A stretch of DNA of 64,000 bases from an uncultured Tateyamaria sp. (lineage in GTDB: Bacteria > Pseudomonadota > Alphaproteobacteria > Rhodobacterales > Rhodobacteraceae): NCBI GenBank assembly GCA_905480645.1, contig CAJQRC010000021.1, positions 124,001-188,000 on the forward strand. The letters are read 5' to 3'. Of this stretch, positions 31,101 through 41,063 are shown one piece after another. The number at the start of each line of letters is the position of its first letter. The stretch's first letter is position 1. Under the pieces are notes generated by a model. That model did no database searches and was not told the origin of the DNA. It saw only the letters and a list, made by a program, of their open reading frames with translations. Both the position numbers and the translations under genes were made by a program.

Positions 31101-31564
31101 ACGAAGTTGCGCGTATGCATCTTTTGACGGAAGCAAAAGCACGGGAGCAATTTGATGGTAATTTCATAATGAAATTTCACCTTGCGCCTCCTATGCTGTC
31201 CAAAGAGGATGCCAATGGAAGGCCAATTAAAAAAGAATATAGCTCGTCTATGGTACGAAATTTTCGTATTTTAGCTAAGCTAAAAATTTTGCGAGGAACG
31301 CCCTTGGACTTTTTTGGTCGCAGTTTAGAACGAAAAATGGAACGTTCTTTAATTAAGCAATTCGAGGCTGATTTTAAACAGATTTTGCCAATGTTAAATG
31401 AAGATAATCGAGACGCAATTATTGCATTGGCAGAATTACCGCTGCAAATCAAAGGCTATGGTCCGGTTAAACAAGCTAATGAGATAAAAGCAGCCAAACG
31501 AAGGGAAGAATTGCTCGCTGTAATAAAATCAGCTAGGATTTCGAATATTAAAGCTGCTGAGTGA
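28163..31564 (+). CDS. Indolepyruvate:ferredoxin oxidoreductase, fused alpha and beta subunits
   Basis: Oxidises arylpyruvates (or related 2-oxoacids) with CoA and ferredoxin to acyl-CoA plus CO2. The 1133-residue protein fuses all parts: N-terminal pyrimidine-binding half (TGYRGSPLGSVD), a TPP-binding part with YFCSGCPHNSSTKVP, NIGDGTYNHSG and GGQGNDGN, a ferredoxin-like region at about residues 625-690 with cysteines in DVCEGCGDCGLQSNC and SCIKGFCPSF, the gamma-type domain from ITGVGGTGVVTIGAVLA, and a C-terminal tail of about 230 residues. The ATG at 28163 has GGGGAAG nine bases upstream; an upstream TTG would add 11 residues. It is a single gene with a divergent LysR regulator. Confidence 0.9.
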   Translation: MSKQNISLNDRYDLAKSPILLNGTQALVRLMLMQKTRDKAIGLNTAGYVTGYRGSPLGSVDMQMSRARKFLTASDITFQPGLNEDLAATALWGAQQAELRGEGKFDGVFGLWYGKGPGVDRSGDVMRHANMAGTSTNGGVLMAMGDDHTGESSTVLHQSEFAVIDAYMPVISPAGVQEIIDYGLYGYALSRFAGLWVGLKTMKDTIEVTSVVDGNPHRLSFSTPEFSMPDEGLNIRLVDDRIEQEARLIDYKRFAAQAFALENKIDKRVWGKAGAKIGFVAAGKNWLDLTHALSLLNINNQEAKRLGITTYKVGQTWPLETKGFSEWAEGLNLIVVVEEKRKLIELQIKEAIFDNRQGCRVYGGTCQGGEFFSAKWMLDPVEIALKIGRVLIDEGRSTDGIKAGMASLNAALQLDNAEEIVERLPYFCSGCPHNSSTKVPDGSRAYAGIGCHFMAQWMDRETLGYTQMGGEGANWIGEAPFSNRTHVFQNIGDGTYNHSGVQAIRAALAAGTTMTYKILFNDAVAMTGGQGNDGNLDPYRIVNEIQAMGCTKIAIVYDDKEEIDFARFPKEVESHERADMQNVQVQMANTSGVSVIVYIQTCAAEKRRRRKRGTFPDIDKRIFINTDVCEGCGDCGLQSNCVSIVPKETELGRKREIDQSSCNKDFSCIKGFCPSFVTLEGAQIKKQTTKALTIPELPIPELPAINGTWNIVITGVGGTGVVTIGAVLAQAAHLDGKGASMMEMAGLAQKGGAVHIHCRLADHPENINAIRVAAGEADALIGGDLVVSAGAKTIGLTATGRTGAVVNSHEIITGDFTRDTEFSLPTERLTLALEARLRDRVDLFDASELAKAIIGDSIFSNMILLGAAWQQGLIPLNLTSIRGAIDLNGALVDMNLRAFEIGRWAVLFPKDAAKLLQPSVVSFPKSLQDKITFRAEHLIAYQSKRLSKRYRKFVDSIDDTKLREAIAKGYHKLLSYKDEYEVARMHLLTEAKAREQFDGNFIMKFHLAPPMLSKEDANGRPIKKEYSSSMVRNFRILAKLKILRGTPLDFFGRSLERKMERSLIKQFEADFKQILPMLNEDNRDAIIALAELPLQIKGYGPVKQANEIKAAKRREELLAVIKSARISNIKAAE

Positions 31565-32004
31565 TTATGAAATAAAAGTCAATAATAACGCTTGCGCCCT
31601 TTTCAAATTCATAGAATTCATCATGGTGAAGTTTTTTTCGCGAGAATAGTAACAAAGTATCAAGCTAAAGCGGTGTCAATTCACTTTCATGGAAAGGGAA
31701 TTTTTTTGTTTCCAATTGCTAGCCACATAAATTTTTATTTATGGTTTGGTTTGTTGCTTCTTTAGTTTTACTGGAGAAATGATAGGTCCTTGCTTATTTA
31801 AATTGGTAAACCTAATAGAAGTGTTGGAATTGATAAACCTGAAAAGAATTCCAAAGCTATTATGGAACTCTTGCGAAAAAATACATATGAATTTGCATCA
31901 ATGTCTGACAAATTCTTTGATCTATTATATGATTTTGAAAAAAGCGCCGTATTCACATGGGGCGTTCCGGTGCAACGAGAGGTGGGTATTTACCCGTTAT
32001 TGAT
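31565..32004. other. Gap upstream of murI
   Basis: About 440 bases, AT-rich, with T-runs near 31700-31735. Small open frames at 31746-32003 and 31862-32044 overlap the murI start in other frames and carry no family signature. The murI promoter should lie here. Confidence 0.35.
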
Positions 32005-32814
32005 ATGGCAATTGGAATTTTTGACTCTGGGTTGGGCGGTTTAACCGTCTTGGATGCTGCGCAAAAGCGTTTGCCCAGTATGCAATTCATATATTTGGCT
32101 GACAGCGCAAATGCGCCATACGGAGTTCGTAAAACGGAGGATATCTATAATTTAACCTGTGTGGCTGTACAAAAGCTGTTTGATTTAGGCTGCGATTTGG
32201 TAATTCTAGCCTGCAACACTGCATCGGCTGCAGCGCTGCGGCGGATGCAGGAAATGTGGGTGCCGTCTCAAAAAAGAGTTTTGGGAGTGTTTGTACCTTT
32301 AATTGAAGCGTTGACGGAGCGGAACTGGGGAGATAACTCTCCACCGCGAGAGGTTGAAGTAAAGCATGTAGCTCTTTTTGCAACACCTGCGACTGTTTCA
32401 AGTCGCGCATTTCAGCGAGAATTGGCATTTCGAGCAATCGGTGTTGATGTTGAGGCTCAAGCTTGCGGTGGCGTGGTTGATGCGATTGAAGATGGTGATA
32501 TGATTTTGGCAGAAGCACTAGTTCGGTCCCACGTAGACGCATTGACCCGTAAAATGCCCAATCCGCAGGCAGCTATCTTGGGATGTACTCACTATCCGCT
32601 GATGGAAGAAATTTTCCAAACAGCACTCGGTCACGAGGTGAAAGTTTTTTCTCAGGGAAATTTAGTAGCTGAAAGTCTTGCTGATTATCTTGAGCGGCAC
32701 CCTGATATCAAAGGCATTGGAAATACGGCTTATTTCACAACTGGTGACCCAGAACGTGTTAGTGATCGTGCAACCCAGTTTTTGAAACGAAAGATTCAGT
32801 TTGATGCCGCTTGA
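32005..32814 (+). CDS. murI: Glutamate racemase
   Basis: Provides D-glutamate for peptidoglycan. The 269-residue protein starts [19 protein letters not shown], and the two catalytic cysteines are in [11 protein letters not shown] and LGCTHYPLM. The ATG at 32005 is chosen because the family begins just before the FDSGLGG motif; an in-frame ATG at 31957 would add 16 residues without homology. The ribosome binding site (GAGAGG) is rather far, about 17 bases upstream. argC follows 27 bases later on the same strand. Confidence 0.9.
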   Translation: MAIGIFDSGLGGLTVLDAAQKRLPSMQFIYLADSANAPYGVRKTEDIYNLTCVAVQKLFDLGCDLVILACNTASAAALRRMQEMWVPSQKRVLGVFVPLIEALTERNWGDNSPPREVEVKHVALFATPATVSSRAFQRELAFRAIGVDVEAQACGGVVDAIEDGDMILAEALVRSHVDALTRKMPNPQAAILGCTHYPLMEEIFQTALGHEVKVFSQGNLVAESLADYLERHPDIKGIGNTAYFTTGDPERVSDRATQFLKRKIQFDAA

Positions 32815-32841
32815 CCCAACATCTAATTCAAGAAGACTTAA

Positions 32842-33870
32842 ATGACATATTCGATCGCAATCTTAGGAAGCTCTGGTTATACGGGCGCTGAACTTATTAG
32901 GCTGATTTCTGGACATCCTTCTATTGAAATAAAAGCTTTGGGTGCTTTCTCAAAGGCAGGAAAAAGCGTATCCGAGATTTTCCCGCATTTGCGTCATCTT
33001 AATCTTCCCAATATGGTTTCTTTTGATCAAATTGATTGGAGGGGAATTGATCTGTGCTTTTGCGCCTTACCTCATAAAACTAGTCAAGAGGTTATTTCGA
33101 ACTTACCCCGTGACCTTAAAATTGTAGACCTGAGTGCCGATTTTCGGCTTCGTGACCCAGAATCCTATGCTAAGTGGTATGGTAACCCGCACACTGCAGT
33201 CGAAATACAGTGTGAGGCAGTCTACGGTTTGACGGAATTTTATCGCAATCAAATTTCAAACGCGCGTGTGGTAGCTGGGACTGGTTGTAACGCCGCAACA
33301 GGTCAATTTGCGCTACGGCCGTTGATTGCCTCAGGTGTTATTGATCTAGATGATATTATTCTCGATTTAAAAGCTGCTGTATCAGGTGCAGGGCGGGCTC
33401 TCAAAGAGAACCTTTTGCATGCTGAATTAAGCGAAGGCTATCAGGCATATGCACTTGGTGGAACACACAGGCATTTAGGTGAATTTGACCAGGAATTTTC
33501 AAAAGTGGCTGGACGCGATGTTCGCATTCAGTTCGTTCCACATTTGATCCCTGCTAACAGAGGAATATTAGGAACAGCATATGTTAAAGGCGATGCACAG
33601 GAAATTTATGATACGCTATCAGAAACCTATTATGACGAACCATTTATTGAAGTGCTCCCGATAGGCGAGGCTCCCAGTACTAGGCATATTCGTGGTTCAA
33701 ACTTCTGCCATATTGGTGTTGTGGCGGACCGTTCTTTTGGACGCGCTGTCGTGGTTGCTGCATTAGATAACCTCACGAAAGGCTCATCTGGTCAAGCGTT
33801 GCAAAATGCAAACTTGATGTTAGGAATACCTGAGACACAGGGATTGATGATAGCTCCGCTATTTCCTTAA
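32842..33870 (+). CDS. argC: N-acetyl-gamma-glutamyl-phosphate reductase
   Basis: NADPH-dependent reductase of arginine synthesis. The 342-residue protein has the N-terminal [14 protein letters not shown] nucleotide-binding loop, the catalytic cysteine in [25 protein letters not shown] and [13 protein letters not shown]. Typical length, no oddities. It follows murI closely, and ccmE starts 59 bases later, so murI-argC-ccmE may be one transcript. Next to cytochrome c maturation genes it has the order known from Rhodobacterales. Confidence 0.95.
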   Translation: MTYSIAILGSSGYTGAELIRLISGHPSIEIKALGAFSKAGKSVSEIFPHLRHLNLPNMVSFDQIDWRGIDLCFCALPHKTSQEVISNLPRDLKIVDLSADFRLRDPESYAKWYGNPHTAVEIQCEAVYGLTEFYRNQISNARVVAGTGCNAATGQFALRPLIASGVIDLDDIILDLKAAVSGAGRALKENLLHAELSEGYQAYALGGTHRHLGEFDQEFSKVAGRDVRIQFVPHLIPANRGILGTAYVKGDAQEIYDTLSETYYDEPFIEVLPIGEAPSTRHIRGSNFCHIGVVADRSFGRAVVVAALDNLTKGSSGQALQNANLMLGIPETQGLMIAPLFP

Positions 33871-33929
33871 GTGATTTTTAAATAGCGTCTCAATATAACT
33901 GATTTCTTTCAAGGTAGAGGAAAGATTTG

Positions 33930-34373
33930 ATGAAAAACCTTAAGAAGCAGCGACGGGTTCAAATTATTCTTGTCGCAGCGCTGACGCTTGGAATTTCGAC
34001 GGCACTAATTGGCTATGCAATGCGCGATGGCATTAATTTTTTCCGAGCTCCTAGCCAAATCATGGCCGAACCTCCCAGTCCTTCAGAGGTTTTTCGCATT
34101 GGTGGACTGGTTGCTGAGGGAACTCTTATTCGTGGTGATGGTGAATTGATCCGCTTTGATGTTACTGATGGCGGTGGGACGGTACCAGTTGTTTTCTCTG
34201 GTATATTGCCTGATCTTTTTGCAGAGAACCAAGGTGTAATTGGCACAGGTAAATACATTAATGGCGTATTCCAAGCAACTGAAATACTTGCAAAACATGA
34301 TGAAACATATATGCCTTCAGAGGTCGTGGATGCTCTGAAAGAACAAGGGATATATAAAGATCCTAAAGGTTAA
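33930..34373 (+). CDS. ccmE: Cytochrome c maturation protein CcmE (haem chaperone)
   Basis: Periplasmic haem chaperone anchored by one N-terminal membrane helix (about residues 10-29, VQIILVAALTLGISTALIGY). It binds haem covalently through a histidine, seen in LAKHDETYMPSEV, and hands it to CcmF/CcmH. The 147-residue protein has the OB-fold core FRIGGLVAEGTLIR. The ATG at 33930 has GAGGAAAG upstream; a TTG one codon earlier is not needed. It is separated from ccmF by an unusually long 379-base gap that holds the interleaved stems described separately. Confidence 0.95.
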   Translation: MKNLKKQRRVQIILVAALTLGISTALIGYAMRDGINFFRAPSQIMAEPPSPSEVFRIGGLVAEGTLIRGDGELIRFDVTDGGGTVPVVFSGILPDLFAENQGVIGTGKYINGVFQATEILAKHDETYMPSEVVDALKEQGIYKDPKG

Positions 34374-34752
34374 GTTGGCATTTAAATAATTATAATAGTG
34401 TCAAATGATTACTTCCACCTTTCGTCATTTGATAAAAAATAAAGGTGGGTTATTTACCCCCTCGACTTACATCTAAATGAATAACCGAGCATAAAAATAA
34501 CTCAGAGTTAAAATCGGAACTTGTTGTTTTCCTTATTTTATCTTGGTGATAGGGCATTACAGCAAACAGTGTTGCAGCACATGATAATAATGCTGAATAT
34601 CAAAAACGTCCTATAGTATTTTAATATAGTAAAAGGTTGGATGCATTTCATTTGGTAAGAAATAATTATTTTATAACTGAATTACAGATTGTTGATGCGG
34701 CAAATTTACAGAAGGCATTGGAGTCCGCCATAGCCTGTTCTATAACTGCACA
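34374..34752. other. Gap between ccmE and ccmF
   Basis: 379 bases without an open frame. The first part carries the pseudoknot-like stems at 34401-34448 and an overlapping GGGT-tattt-ACCC hairpin. The rest is AT-rich, with a CTATA...TATAG repeat near 34612-34630, and probably contains a separate promoter for ccmF. Confidence 0.4.
34401..34448. other. Interleaved inverted repeats with H-type pseudoknot geometry
   Basis: Four 8-base blocks occur in the order A-B-A'-B'. A TCAAATGA (34401-34408) pairs with A' TCATTTGA (34425-34432); B CCACCTTT (34415-34422) pairs with B' AAAGGTGG (34441-34448). Both stems are perfect. Loops are 6, 2 and 8 bases, which fits an H-type RNA pseudoknot; as alternatives the two hairpins would exclude each other. 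It starts 28 bases after the ccmE stop. Known pseudoknot riboswitches (SAM-II, SAM-V, preQ1) have different stem lengths and conserved bases, so no family is assigned. Confidence 0.45.
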
Positions 34753-36717
34753 ATGATTACTGAACTTGGTCATTTCGCTTTGGTACTCGCTTTTGCGGTA
34801 GCTATCGTCCAGACGATTATACCGCTAGTTGGTGCGTGGAAAAAAAGTTCTGGTTGGATGGCCGTTGCAGAACCAGCTGCCACAATACAGTTTTTGTTGA
34901 TAGCAGTATCATTTTCAGCCCTAATGTGGGCTTTTATTACTTCTGACTTCTCATTACGATTGGTAGTGCTTAATAGTCACTCAGCTAAGCCTATGCTCTA
35001 TAAAATATCGGGAACGTGGGGAAACCATGAAGGATCCATGTTGCTTTGGGTTTTGATAGTGGCGTTGTTTGGCGCTACTGCTGCATGGTTTGGAGGTAAC
35101 CTACCACCAAGTATGAGGGCGCGCGTTTTGTCTGTTCAAGGCGCCATTGGGGTAGCGTTCCTTGCGTTTATCCTTTTTACGTCTAACCCTTTTTTACGAC
35201 TTGCTGTGCCGCCGTTTGATGGTCAGGATCTGAACCCTCTGTTGCAAGATCCCGGATTGGCGTTTCATCCCCCATTCTTGTACCTCGGATATGTTGGTCT
35301 CAGCATGGCTTTTTCATTTGCTGTTGCAGCTTTAATAGAAGGACGAGTTGATGCTGCTTGGGGGCGGTGGGTACGGCCATGGACATTGGCTGCTTGGATA
35401 TTTCTAACTATTGGCATAGCCTTGGGGTCTTGGTGGGCGTATTATGAGCTTGGTTGGGGTGGTTTTTGGTTCTGGGATCCTGTAGAAAACGCTTCTTTCA
35501 TGCCTTGGCTGTTAGCGGCTGCTCTACTTCATTCTGCCATAGTGGTTGAAAAAAGAGAAAGCTTGAAGAGTTGGACAATTCTTTTGGCAATTCTTGCTTT
35601 TGGTTTTTCGTTGATTGGCACATTTATTGTTCGTTCAGGTCTGCTTACCTCGGTACATGCATTTGCCAACGATCCCGAACGGGGTGTTTTTATCCTCATT
35701 ATAATGGGAATTTTTATGGGGGGCGCACTGGTATTATTTGCGTTTCGGGCGAGTACAATGCAGGCGCGTGGCGTATTTAGCATGGTAAGCCGTGAAAGTG
35801 CCTTGTTAACCAACAACCTTTTGCTGGCAGTGAGTTGTTTTGTGGTTTTCGTGGGCACCATGTGGCCGCTCGTTGCGGAGATGTTTTTTGATCGGAAGTT
35901 AAGTGTTGGGCCACCCTTTTTTAATATGGCCTTCACCCCTTTCATGACGATGCTGGGCATCATTATGCCAGTAGGCGCAATGATGTCTTGGAAAAGGGCA
36001 AGTCTAGCTAAAGCTTTTTGGCCTTTACGGTATGTATTTGTTCTAGCATTGGCAATTGGTGGATTGATTTGGGCGTTACAAAGTGGGCGGAGTTTGATTG
36101 GCCCAATGGGTACGTTCCTTGGGGCTTGGTTGGTAATGGGTGCTCTAATTGACTTAACCAGCCGAACAGGACGTAATTTTGGGGTAAGACGTTTATTGCG
36201 ATTACCACGTTCCGATTGGGGTAAATCAGTAGCTCATGCCGGTCTGGGAGTAACGATGTTTGGAATTGCTGGTCTTACTTCATGGCAATCAGAAGATATT
36301 CGTGTTGCGCAGATTGGACAGGCATTCGACGTTGGAGAATACACTTTGATACTAGACAAAGTGGAGGAATTTCAGGGTCCTAATTTCTTGTCTACCATGG
36401 GCTTTATTACATTATCGAAAAATGGGCGTGAGATAGCTCAAATGCGGCCTGAAAAGCGCATATATCCTGTGGCACAAATGCCAACTACAGAGGCGGCTAT
36501 AGATTATAACCTAATTCGTGACGTTTATGTTGTAATAGGTGATGCTCAGCAAAATGGTGGTTGGGCCATAAGGACCTACATCAAACCTTTTACAAATTGG
36601 ATTTGGATTGGATGCGCATTAATGGCATTGGGGGGGTTTTTGAGCCTGAGTGACCGTCGTTTTCGCGTGGCTGTGGGCGCTCGAAAAATACAGCCGAAAA
36701 CTGTATCAGTGGAATGA
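34753..36717 (+). CDS. ccmF: Cytochrome c haem lyase subunit CcmF
   Basis: Large inner-membrane subunit of the haem lyase that attaches haem to apocytochrome c. The 654-residue protein has about 15 membrane helices and the WWD domain WGGFWFWDPVENASFMPWLL at about residues 235-255, preceded by GTWGNHEGSMLLWVL and followed by FIVRSGLLTSVHAFA. Full length. The stop overlaps the ccmH start by four bases (ATGA), so the two are coupled. No good ribosome binding site is visible at the ATG at 34753. Confidence 0.95.
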   Translation: MITELGHFALVLAFAVAIVQTIIPLVGAWKKSSGWMAVAEPAATIQFLLIAVSFSALMWAFITSDFSLRLVVLNSHSAKPMLYKISGTWGNHEGSMLLWVLIVALFGATAAWFGGNLPPSMRARVLSVQGAIGVAFLAFILFTSNPFLRLAVPPFDGQDLNPLLQDPGLAFHPPFLYLGYVGLSMAFSFAVAALIEGRVDAAWGRWVRPWTLAAWIFLTIGIALGSWWAYYELGWGGFWFWDPVENASFMPWLLAAALLHSAIVVEKRESLKSWTILLAILAFGFSLIGTFIVRSGLLTSVHAFANDPERGVFILIIMGIFMGGALVLFAFRASTMQARGVFSMVSRESALLTNNLLLAVSCFVVFVGTMWPLVAEMFFDRKLSVGPPFFNMAFTPFMTMLGIIMPVGAMMSWKRASLAKAFWPLRYVFVLALAIGGLIWALQSGRSLIGPMGTFLGAWLVMGALIDLTSRTGRNFGVRRLLRLPRSDWGKSVAHAGLGVTMFGIAGLTSWQSEDIRVAQIGQAFDVGEYTLILDKVEEFQGPNFLSTMGFITLSKNGREIAQMRPEKRIYPVAQMPTTEAAIDYNLIRDVYVVIGDAQQNGGWAIRTYIKPFTNWIWIGCALMALGGFLSLSDRRFRVAVGARKIQPKTVSVE

Positions 36718-37169
36718 TACGGTTAGGTTTAATTTTTTGGTTTGTGTGGGCTGGTCTTGCAAAAGCACTGGACCCATCCGAGATGCTGGATGATCCAGTT
36801 CTAGAGGCTCAGGCGCGAGAATTAGATCATGCGATGCGATGTGTAGTTTGTCAGTCAGAGTCTGTTGCGTCTTCAAACGCAAGATGGGCTATAGACACCC
36901 GTCGCGTTATTCGTGAGCAAGTAGCTGCTGGCCAGACAAATGAACAAATTATGGACTTCTTTGTTGAGCGTTATGGTGAGTTTGTTTTGATGTCCCCGAG
37001 CACACACGGTTCTAGTTGGTTATTATGGGCTGCTGGACCGCTGATGTTTCTCGCTGCAGTTGGCGGAGGCATAGGCTATGTCCGCGGCCGAAGCAGAGCT
37101 GTTCAAACCACTCAAACCAGTTTGAGCGAGAATGAGATCCAAAGGTTACGTGAAATTATGAAAGACTAA
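36714..37169 (+). CDS. ccmH: Cytochrome c maturation protein CcmH
   Basis: Membrane-anchored thiol-reducing subunit of the haem lyase. The 151-residue protein has an N-terminal signal or anchor (GLIFWFVWAGLAKA), the redox pair in MRCVVCQSESVASSNA, and a membrane helix at about residues 103-124. It is the short CcmH/Ccl2 type without the CcmI extension. It overlaps ccmF by four bases and is followed after 69 bases by the hydratase gene. Confidence 0.95.
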   Translation: MIRLGLIFWFVWAGLAKALDPSEMLDDPVLEAQARELDHAMRCVVCQSESVASSNARWAIDTRRVIREQVAAGQTNEQIMDFFVERYGEFVLMSPSTHGSSWLLWAAGPLMFLAAVGGGIGYVRGRSRAVQTTQTSLSENEIQRLREIMKD

Positions 37170-37238
37170 TAATTTAAAAAATTAAAGAAAATAACATTCT
37201 ATCGTTTGAGTTAAAAGCTGCGTCCAAGGAGACACCAT

Positions 37239-38015
37239 ATGAATTATGATACTATTACATTTTCACTTGAAGATGGTATTGCGGCGATTACTCTCAACAG
37301 AGCAGATGTTATGAATGCCTTAAATACACAAATGCGTGCAGAGATTACGCATGCAGTGACTGAAAGTGGTACAAAAAGTCGGGTTGTTGTCTTGACTGGT
37401 TCGGGCAGGGCATTTTGTTCTGGGCAAGATCTTGGCGATAGAGCAAATGCCGGTAATCTTGATCTTGAACGGACACTACATGATGAATATGAGCCGATGA
37501 TAAAATCAATTATCAATTGTCCTGTACCTACCCTTGCAGCCGTAAATGGTGCTGCGGCTGGAGCTGGCGCTAACTTAGCTTTAGCCTGCGATGTAGTTAT
37601 AGCCACTGAAAGTGCTTACTTTTTGCAAGCATTTACTCGCATAGGTCTTATCCCTGACGCTGGTGGTAGCTATACGCTTCCAAGGACTATGGGTATGGCA
37701 AAAGCGATGGGGGCGGCTCTTTTTTCTGATAAAATTAGTGCCCGAGATGCTGATAATTGGGGTCTGATTTGGGAAGCGGTAGATGACGAAGCCTTTGAAG
37801 GCCATTGGAAAAGCCGTGCTAGTCATTTAGCTCATGGCCCAACTAAATCTTACGAATCTGTTAAGCGCATAATTCGCGCCAGTTGGAATAATGATTTAAA
37901 ATCTCAATTAAATTTGGAAGCTTCAGAACAAGGTAAGTGTGGGAAAAGCCGTGATTTCCGCGAAGGTGTATTGGCTTTTGTTGAGAAGCGTACGCCTAAT
38001 TTTGAAGGGCGTTAG
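37239..38015 (+). CDS. Enoyl-CoA hydratase/isomerase, PaaG-like
   Basis: A 258-residue crotonase-fold enzyme acting on acyl-CoA. The oxyanion-hole segments GRAFCSGQDLGD and AAVNGAAAGAGANLALACD are clear. The residue pattern GLIPDAGGSYTLPR has Asp where hydratases have Glu, as in E. coli PaaG, and WGLIWEAVDDEA and DFREGVLAFVEKRTPNF match that subfamily. The substrate could be a ring-epoxide CoA or a simple enoyl-CoA; there are no phenylacetate genes here. Rhodobacterales often carry such a gene next to ccmH. AAGGAG lies upstream of the ATG. Confidence 0.85.
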   Translation: MNYDTITFSLEDGIAAITLNRADVMNALNTQMRAEITHAVTESGTKSRVVVLTGSGRAFCSGQDLGDRANAGNLDLERTLHDEYEPMIKSIINCPVPTLAAVNGAAAGAGANLALACDVVIATESAYFLQAFTRIGLIPDAGGSYTLPRTMGMAKAMGAALFSDKISARDADNWGLIWEAVDDEAFEGHWKSRASHLAHGPTKSYESVKRIIRASWNNDLKSQLNLEASEQGKCGKSRDFREGVLAFVEKRTPNFEGR

Positions 38016-38260
38016 TTTGGCTTACAACGATGACTTTTCATAAGTTCAAATGAAACAAGGATAATATCGTTAATACACTATATTATTTTTGAAACACAGT
38101 ATATCCCTTGGGAAAAATATAGTCTTATAAGAAATTAAAGTAACAGCGATTAATTCTAGATGATGCTTAAAATAGCCTTTTGTTAAATTTATTAATTGAT
38201 TAATTTTATAAAAGGGTACATTTTGGCTCTAAAAATTCTTGCGACTTACAATTTCTGTAG

Positions 38261-39556
38261 TTAGCGATTTTCAATGTCTACATAATTACGAGAAGTATTA
38301 CCCAAATACAATTGACGTGGACGGCCGATTTTATTCTGTGGGTCTGCAATCATTTCTTTCCATTGTGATATCCAGCCAACCGTTCGGCTCACCGCAAAAA
38401 TTGGTGTGAACATTGAAGTTGGAAAGCCCATTGCTTCAAGAATAATCCCAGAGTAAAAATCCACGTTTGGAAACAGCTTTTTGCTTGTGAAGTATGGATC
38501 CTCTAAGGCGGCTTTTTCCAATGCTTTAGCTACCTGCAGAACGGGATTATTCTCAACGCCCAACAATTCTAGAACTTCGTCTGCTGATTGCTTCATAACA
38601 GTCGCACGTGGATCAAAGTTTTTGTAAACACGATGTCCAAATCCCATGAGACGAAATGGATCATTCTTGTCCTTAGCACGCGAAATAAATGTTGGAATTC
38701 GATCTACTGTGCCAATTTCTTTGAGCATTTCAAGGCATGCTTGATTTGCTCCGCCATGAGCAGGCCCCCAAAGGCAAGCTATGCCAGCAGCGATGCAAGC
38801 AAATGGGTTCGCACCAGATGAAGATGCTAATCGAACTGTAGAGGTAGATGCGTTCTGTTCATGGTCAGCATGCAGCGTAAAAATGCGATCCATAGCTCGG
38901 CTTAGTATTGGGTTTACCTCGTAATCTTCTGCAGGCACCGCAAAACACATCCGTAAAAAGTTGGACGCATAATCAAGGTCATTGCGTGGATAGATAAAGG
39001 GTTGTCCAACTGAGAATTTGTAAGCCCAGGCAGCTATAGTTGGCATCTTAGCGATCAAACGTATGGATGCAACTTCACGCTGATGTGCATCATGAATATC
39101 TGTGCTGTCGTGGTAAAAAGCGGACATCGCACCAACTACGCCCGTCATAATGGCCATTGGATGTGCGTCACGGCGAAAACCACGGTAGAAGTATACCATT
39201 TGTTCGTGCAACATCGTGTGACTTATCACAAGACTTTCAAACTTCTCTAATTCACTGGCGGATGGAAGTGTACCATAAAGTAATAGGTAACACACCTCTA
39301 AATAATGAGATTTTTCCGCGAGTTGATCGATAGGATAGCCGCGGTGTAATAAAACGCCTTCGTCACCATCGATAAAAGTAATTGTGCTGTCACAGCTTGC
39401 GGTAGAGGTAAATCCTGGATCGTAAGTGAATACGCCAGCTTGCCCATATAATTTACGAATATCAAGTACGTCTGGTCCGGCGGTCGGCGAATGAATGGGA
39501 AGATCATAAGTTTTATTACCAATTTTTAGTTGTGCTGGTTTTTCTTTTGCAACCAT
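38261..39556 (-). CDS. gltA: Citrate synthase
   Basis: Type II hexameric citrate synthase, entry enzyme of the TCA cycle. The 431-residue protein has [29 protein letters not shown] with the catalytic His, [14 protein letters not shown], and the C-terminal GRPRQLYLG. The ATG at 39556 is preferred to a TTG one codon upstream; AGGA is about ten bases away. It follows gltX by about 105 bases on the same strand, as in Rhodobacterales. Confidence 0.95.
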   Translation of the reverse strand: MVAKEKPAQLKIGNKTYDLPIHSPTAGPDVLDIRKLYGQAGVFTYDPGFTSTASCDSTITFIDGDEGVLLHRGYPIDQLAEKSHYLEVCYLLLYGTLPSASELEKFESLVISHTMLHEQMVYFYRGFRRDAHPMAIMTGVVGAMSAFYHDSTDIHDAHQREVASIRLIAKMPTIAAWAYKFSVGQPFIYPRNDLDYASNFLRMCFAVPAEDYEVNPILSRAMDRIFTLHADHEQNASTSTVRLASSSGANPFACIAAGIACLWGPAHGGANQACLEMLKEIGTVDRIPTFISRAKDKNDPFRLMGFGHRVYKNFDPRATVMKQSADEVLELLGVENNPVLQVAKALEKAALEDPYFTSKKLFPNVDFYSGIILEAMGFPTSMFTPIFAVSRTVGWISQWKEMIADPQNKIGRPRQLYLGNTSRNYVDIENR

Positions 39557-39662
39557 CAAGTCAGTTCCTTTTCGTAATACGGCCTAGGCCGCTAAGAGCC
39601 ATCAGCTTTAATGATTGCTCCAATTATTAATCGCTCTTAATCCATTGCGACGGAAAATCCGT

Positions 39663-41063
39663 TCAAATAGAGGCGTATTCAAGTCTGGCTAGGGTTTCAT
39701 CGCGCCCCAAGACCAACATCATGTCAAAAACCGAAGGCGTTACTACCCGGCCTGCCAAAGCCGCCCGAAGGGGCCCGGCAAGTTTGCCAAATTTTGTCTC
39801 ATGAGCCGCGGCAAAGTCGTTAAGGCTCATCTCTAAATAATCTCGACTCCAAATAACGGTTTGCAGTTGCGGCGTCAATTCTTTCAACATGCCACGTGAT
39901 TCTGGATCTAAAAACTTGGACGATTTTTCATCTGCCAGTATTGGTGTTTTAGCTAGGACAAAATGAGCTTTTTCAAGTAGCTCGGGGATAAGTTTAGAGC
40001 GGTTTTTTACAAAAGGTAACGCTAAAAGGAGGCTGCTGAGTTGTTTTGAAGAAAGTGCAGGCTGATTTACAGCAATTAAAAATTCTATAATTTCTTTTTG
40101 CAAATCCTCATCAGGGGATTTTGCCATGTGTTGTCCGCATAAGTTCTCAAGTTTTTTCAGATCAAATCTTGCAGGACTTTTTCCGATACCATCAAAATTG
40201 AACCAATTTAAAGCCTGTTTATCATCAAAAAACTCATCATCACTATGGCTCCAACCAAGACGAGTGAGGTAATTACGCATACCGGCTGAGATATACCCCA
40301 GCAGTTGATAATCTTGTGCTCCAAGCGCATTTTGGCGTTTGGATAGTTTCTTTCCATCTTCCCCGTGTATCAGCGGAATGTGAGCCCAAACTGGTATATC
40401 CCAGCCCATCGCATCATAAATCATCATTTGGCGGGCTGCATTATTGAGGTGATCATCACCCCGGATTACGTGGGTTACGCCCATATCATGATCGTCGACG
40501 ACTACCGCGAGCATATATACAGGTGAGCTATCGCTTCTTAATAAAATCATATCATCTAAGTGGTTATTTTGGATGATAACTTTGCCTTGCACCTCATCAT
40601 AAATGACCGTCTGTCCATCTTTTGGTGCTTTAATTCGAACGACATAGGGCATGTCCGGAAAAGTTGCAGGGTCGGCGTCTCGCCATGGCGAATGATATAG
40701 AGTTGAGCGACCCTCAGACCGAGCGGCATCACGAAAAGCAGCAATCTCTTCCTGAGTCGCAAAACATTTATATGCTTTGCCTTTTGATAATAACTTGTTA
40801 GCGATCTCTATATGTCGATTGGCACGTTTGAATTGACTGATTACTTCTCCGTCGTAGTCAATTCCAAGCCATTGCAGACCATTGAGAATGGCCTGCGTTG
40901 CCTTTGGCGTTGACCGGACGCGATCTGTATCTTCAATCCTCAATAAAAATTTACCACCACGACCTCTAGCATATAGCCAATTGAATAGTGCTGTCCTTGC
41001 GCCCCCGATATGTAAAAATCCCGTGGGTGAGGGAGCAAAACGAGTGATAACAGATTTGGACAT
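39663..41063 (-). CDS. gltX: Glutamyl-tRNA synthetase
   Basis: Class I aminoacyl-tRNA synthetase for glutamate. The 466-residue protein has the HIGH motif as [22 protein letters not shown], the KMSKS motif as [11 protein letters not shown] at about residue 238, and [10 protein letters not shown]. Full length. It sits between lexA and gltA; the region upstream towards lexA is a 540-base gap. Confidence 0.95.
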   Translation of the reverse strand: MSKSVITRFAPSPTGFLHIGGARTALFNWLYARGRGGKFLLRIEDTDRVRSTPKATQAILNGLQWLGIDYDGEVISQFKRANRHIEIANKLLSKGKAYKCFATQEEIAAFRDAARSEGRSTLYHSPWRDADPATFPDMPYVVRIKAPKDGQTVIYDEVQGKVIIQNNHLDDMILLRSDSSPVYMLAVVVDDHDMGVTHVIRGDDHLNNAARQMMIYDAMGWDIPVWAHIPLIHGEDGKKLSKRQNALGAQDYQLLGYISAGMRNYLTRLGWSHSDDEFFDDKQALNWFNFDGIGKSPARFDLKKLENLCGQHMAKSPDEDLQKEIIEFLIAVNQPALSSKQLSSLLLALPFVKNRSKLIPELLEKAHFVLAKTPILADEKSSKFLDPESRGMLKELTPQLQTVIWSRDYLEMSLNDFAAAHETKFGKLAGPLRAALAGRVVTPSVFDMMLVLGRDETLARLEYASI

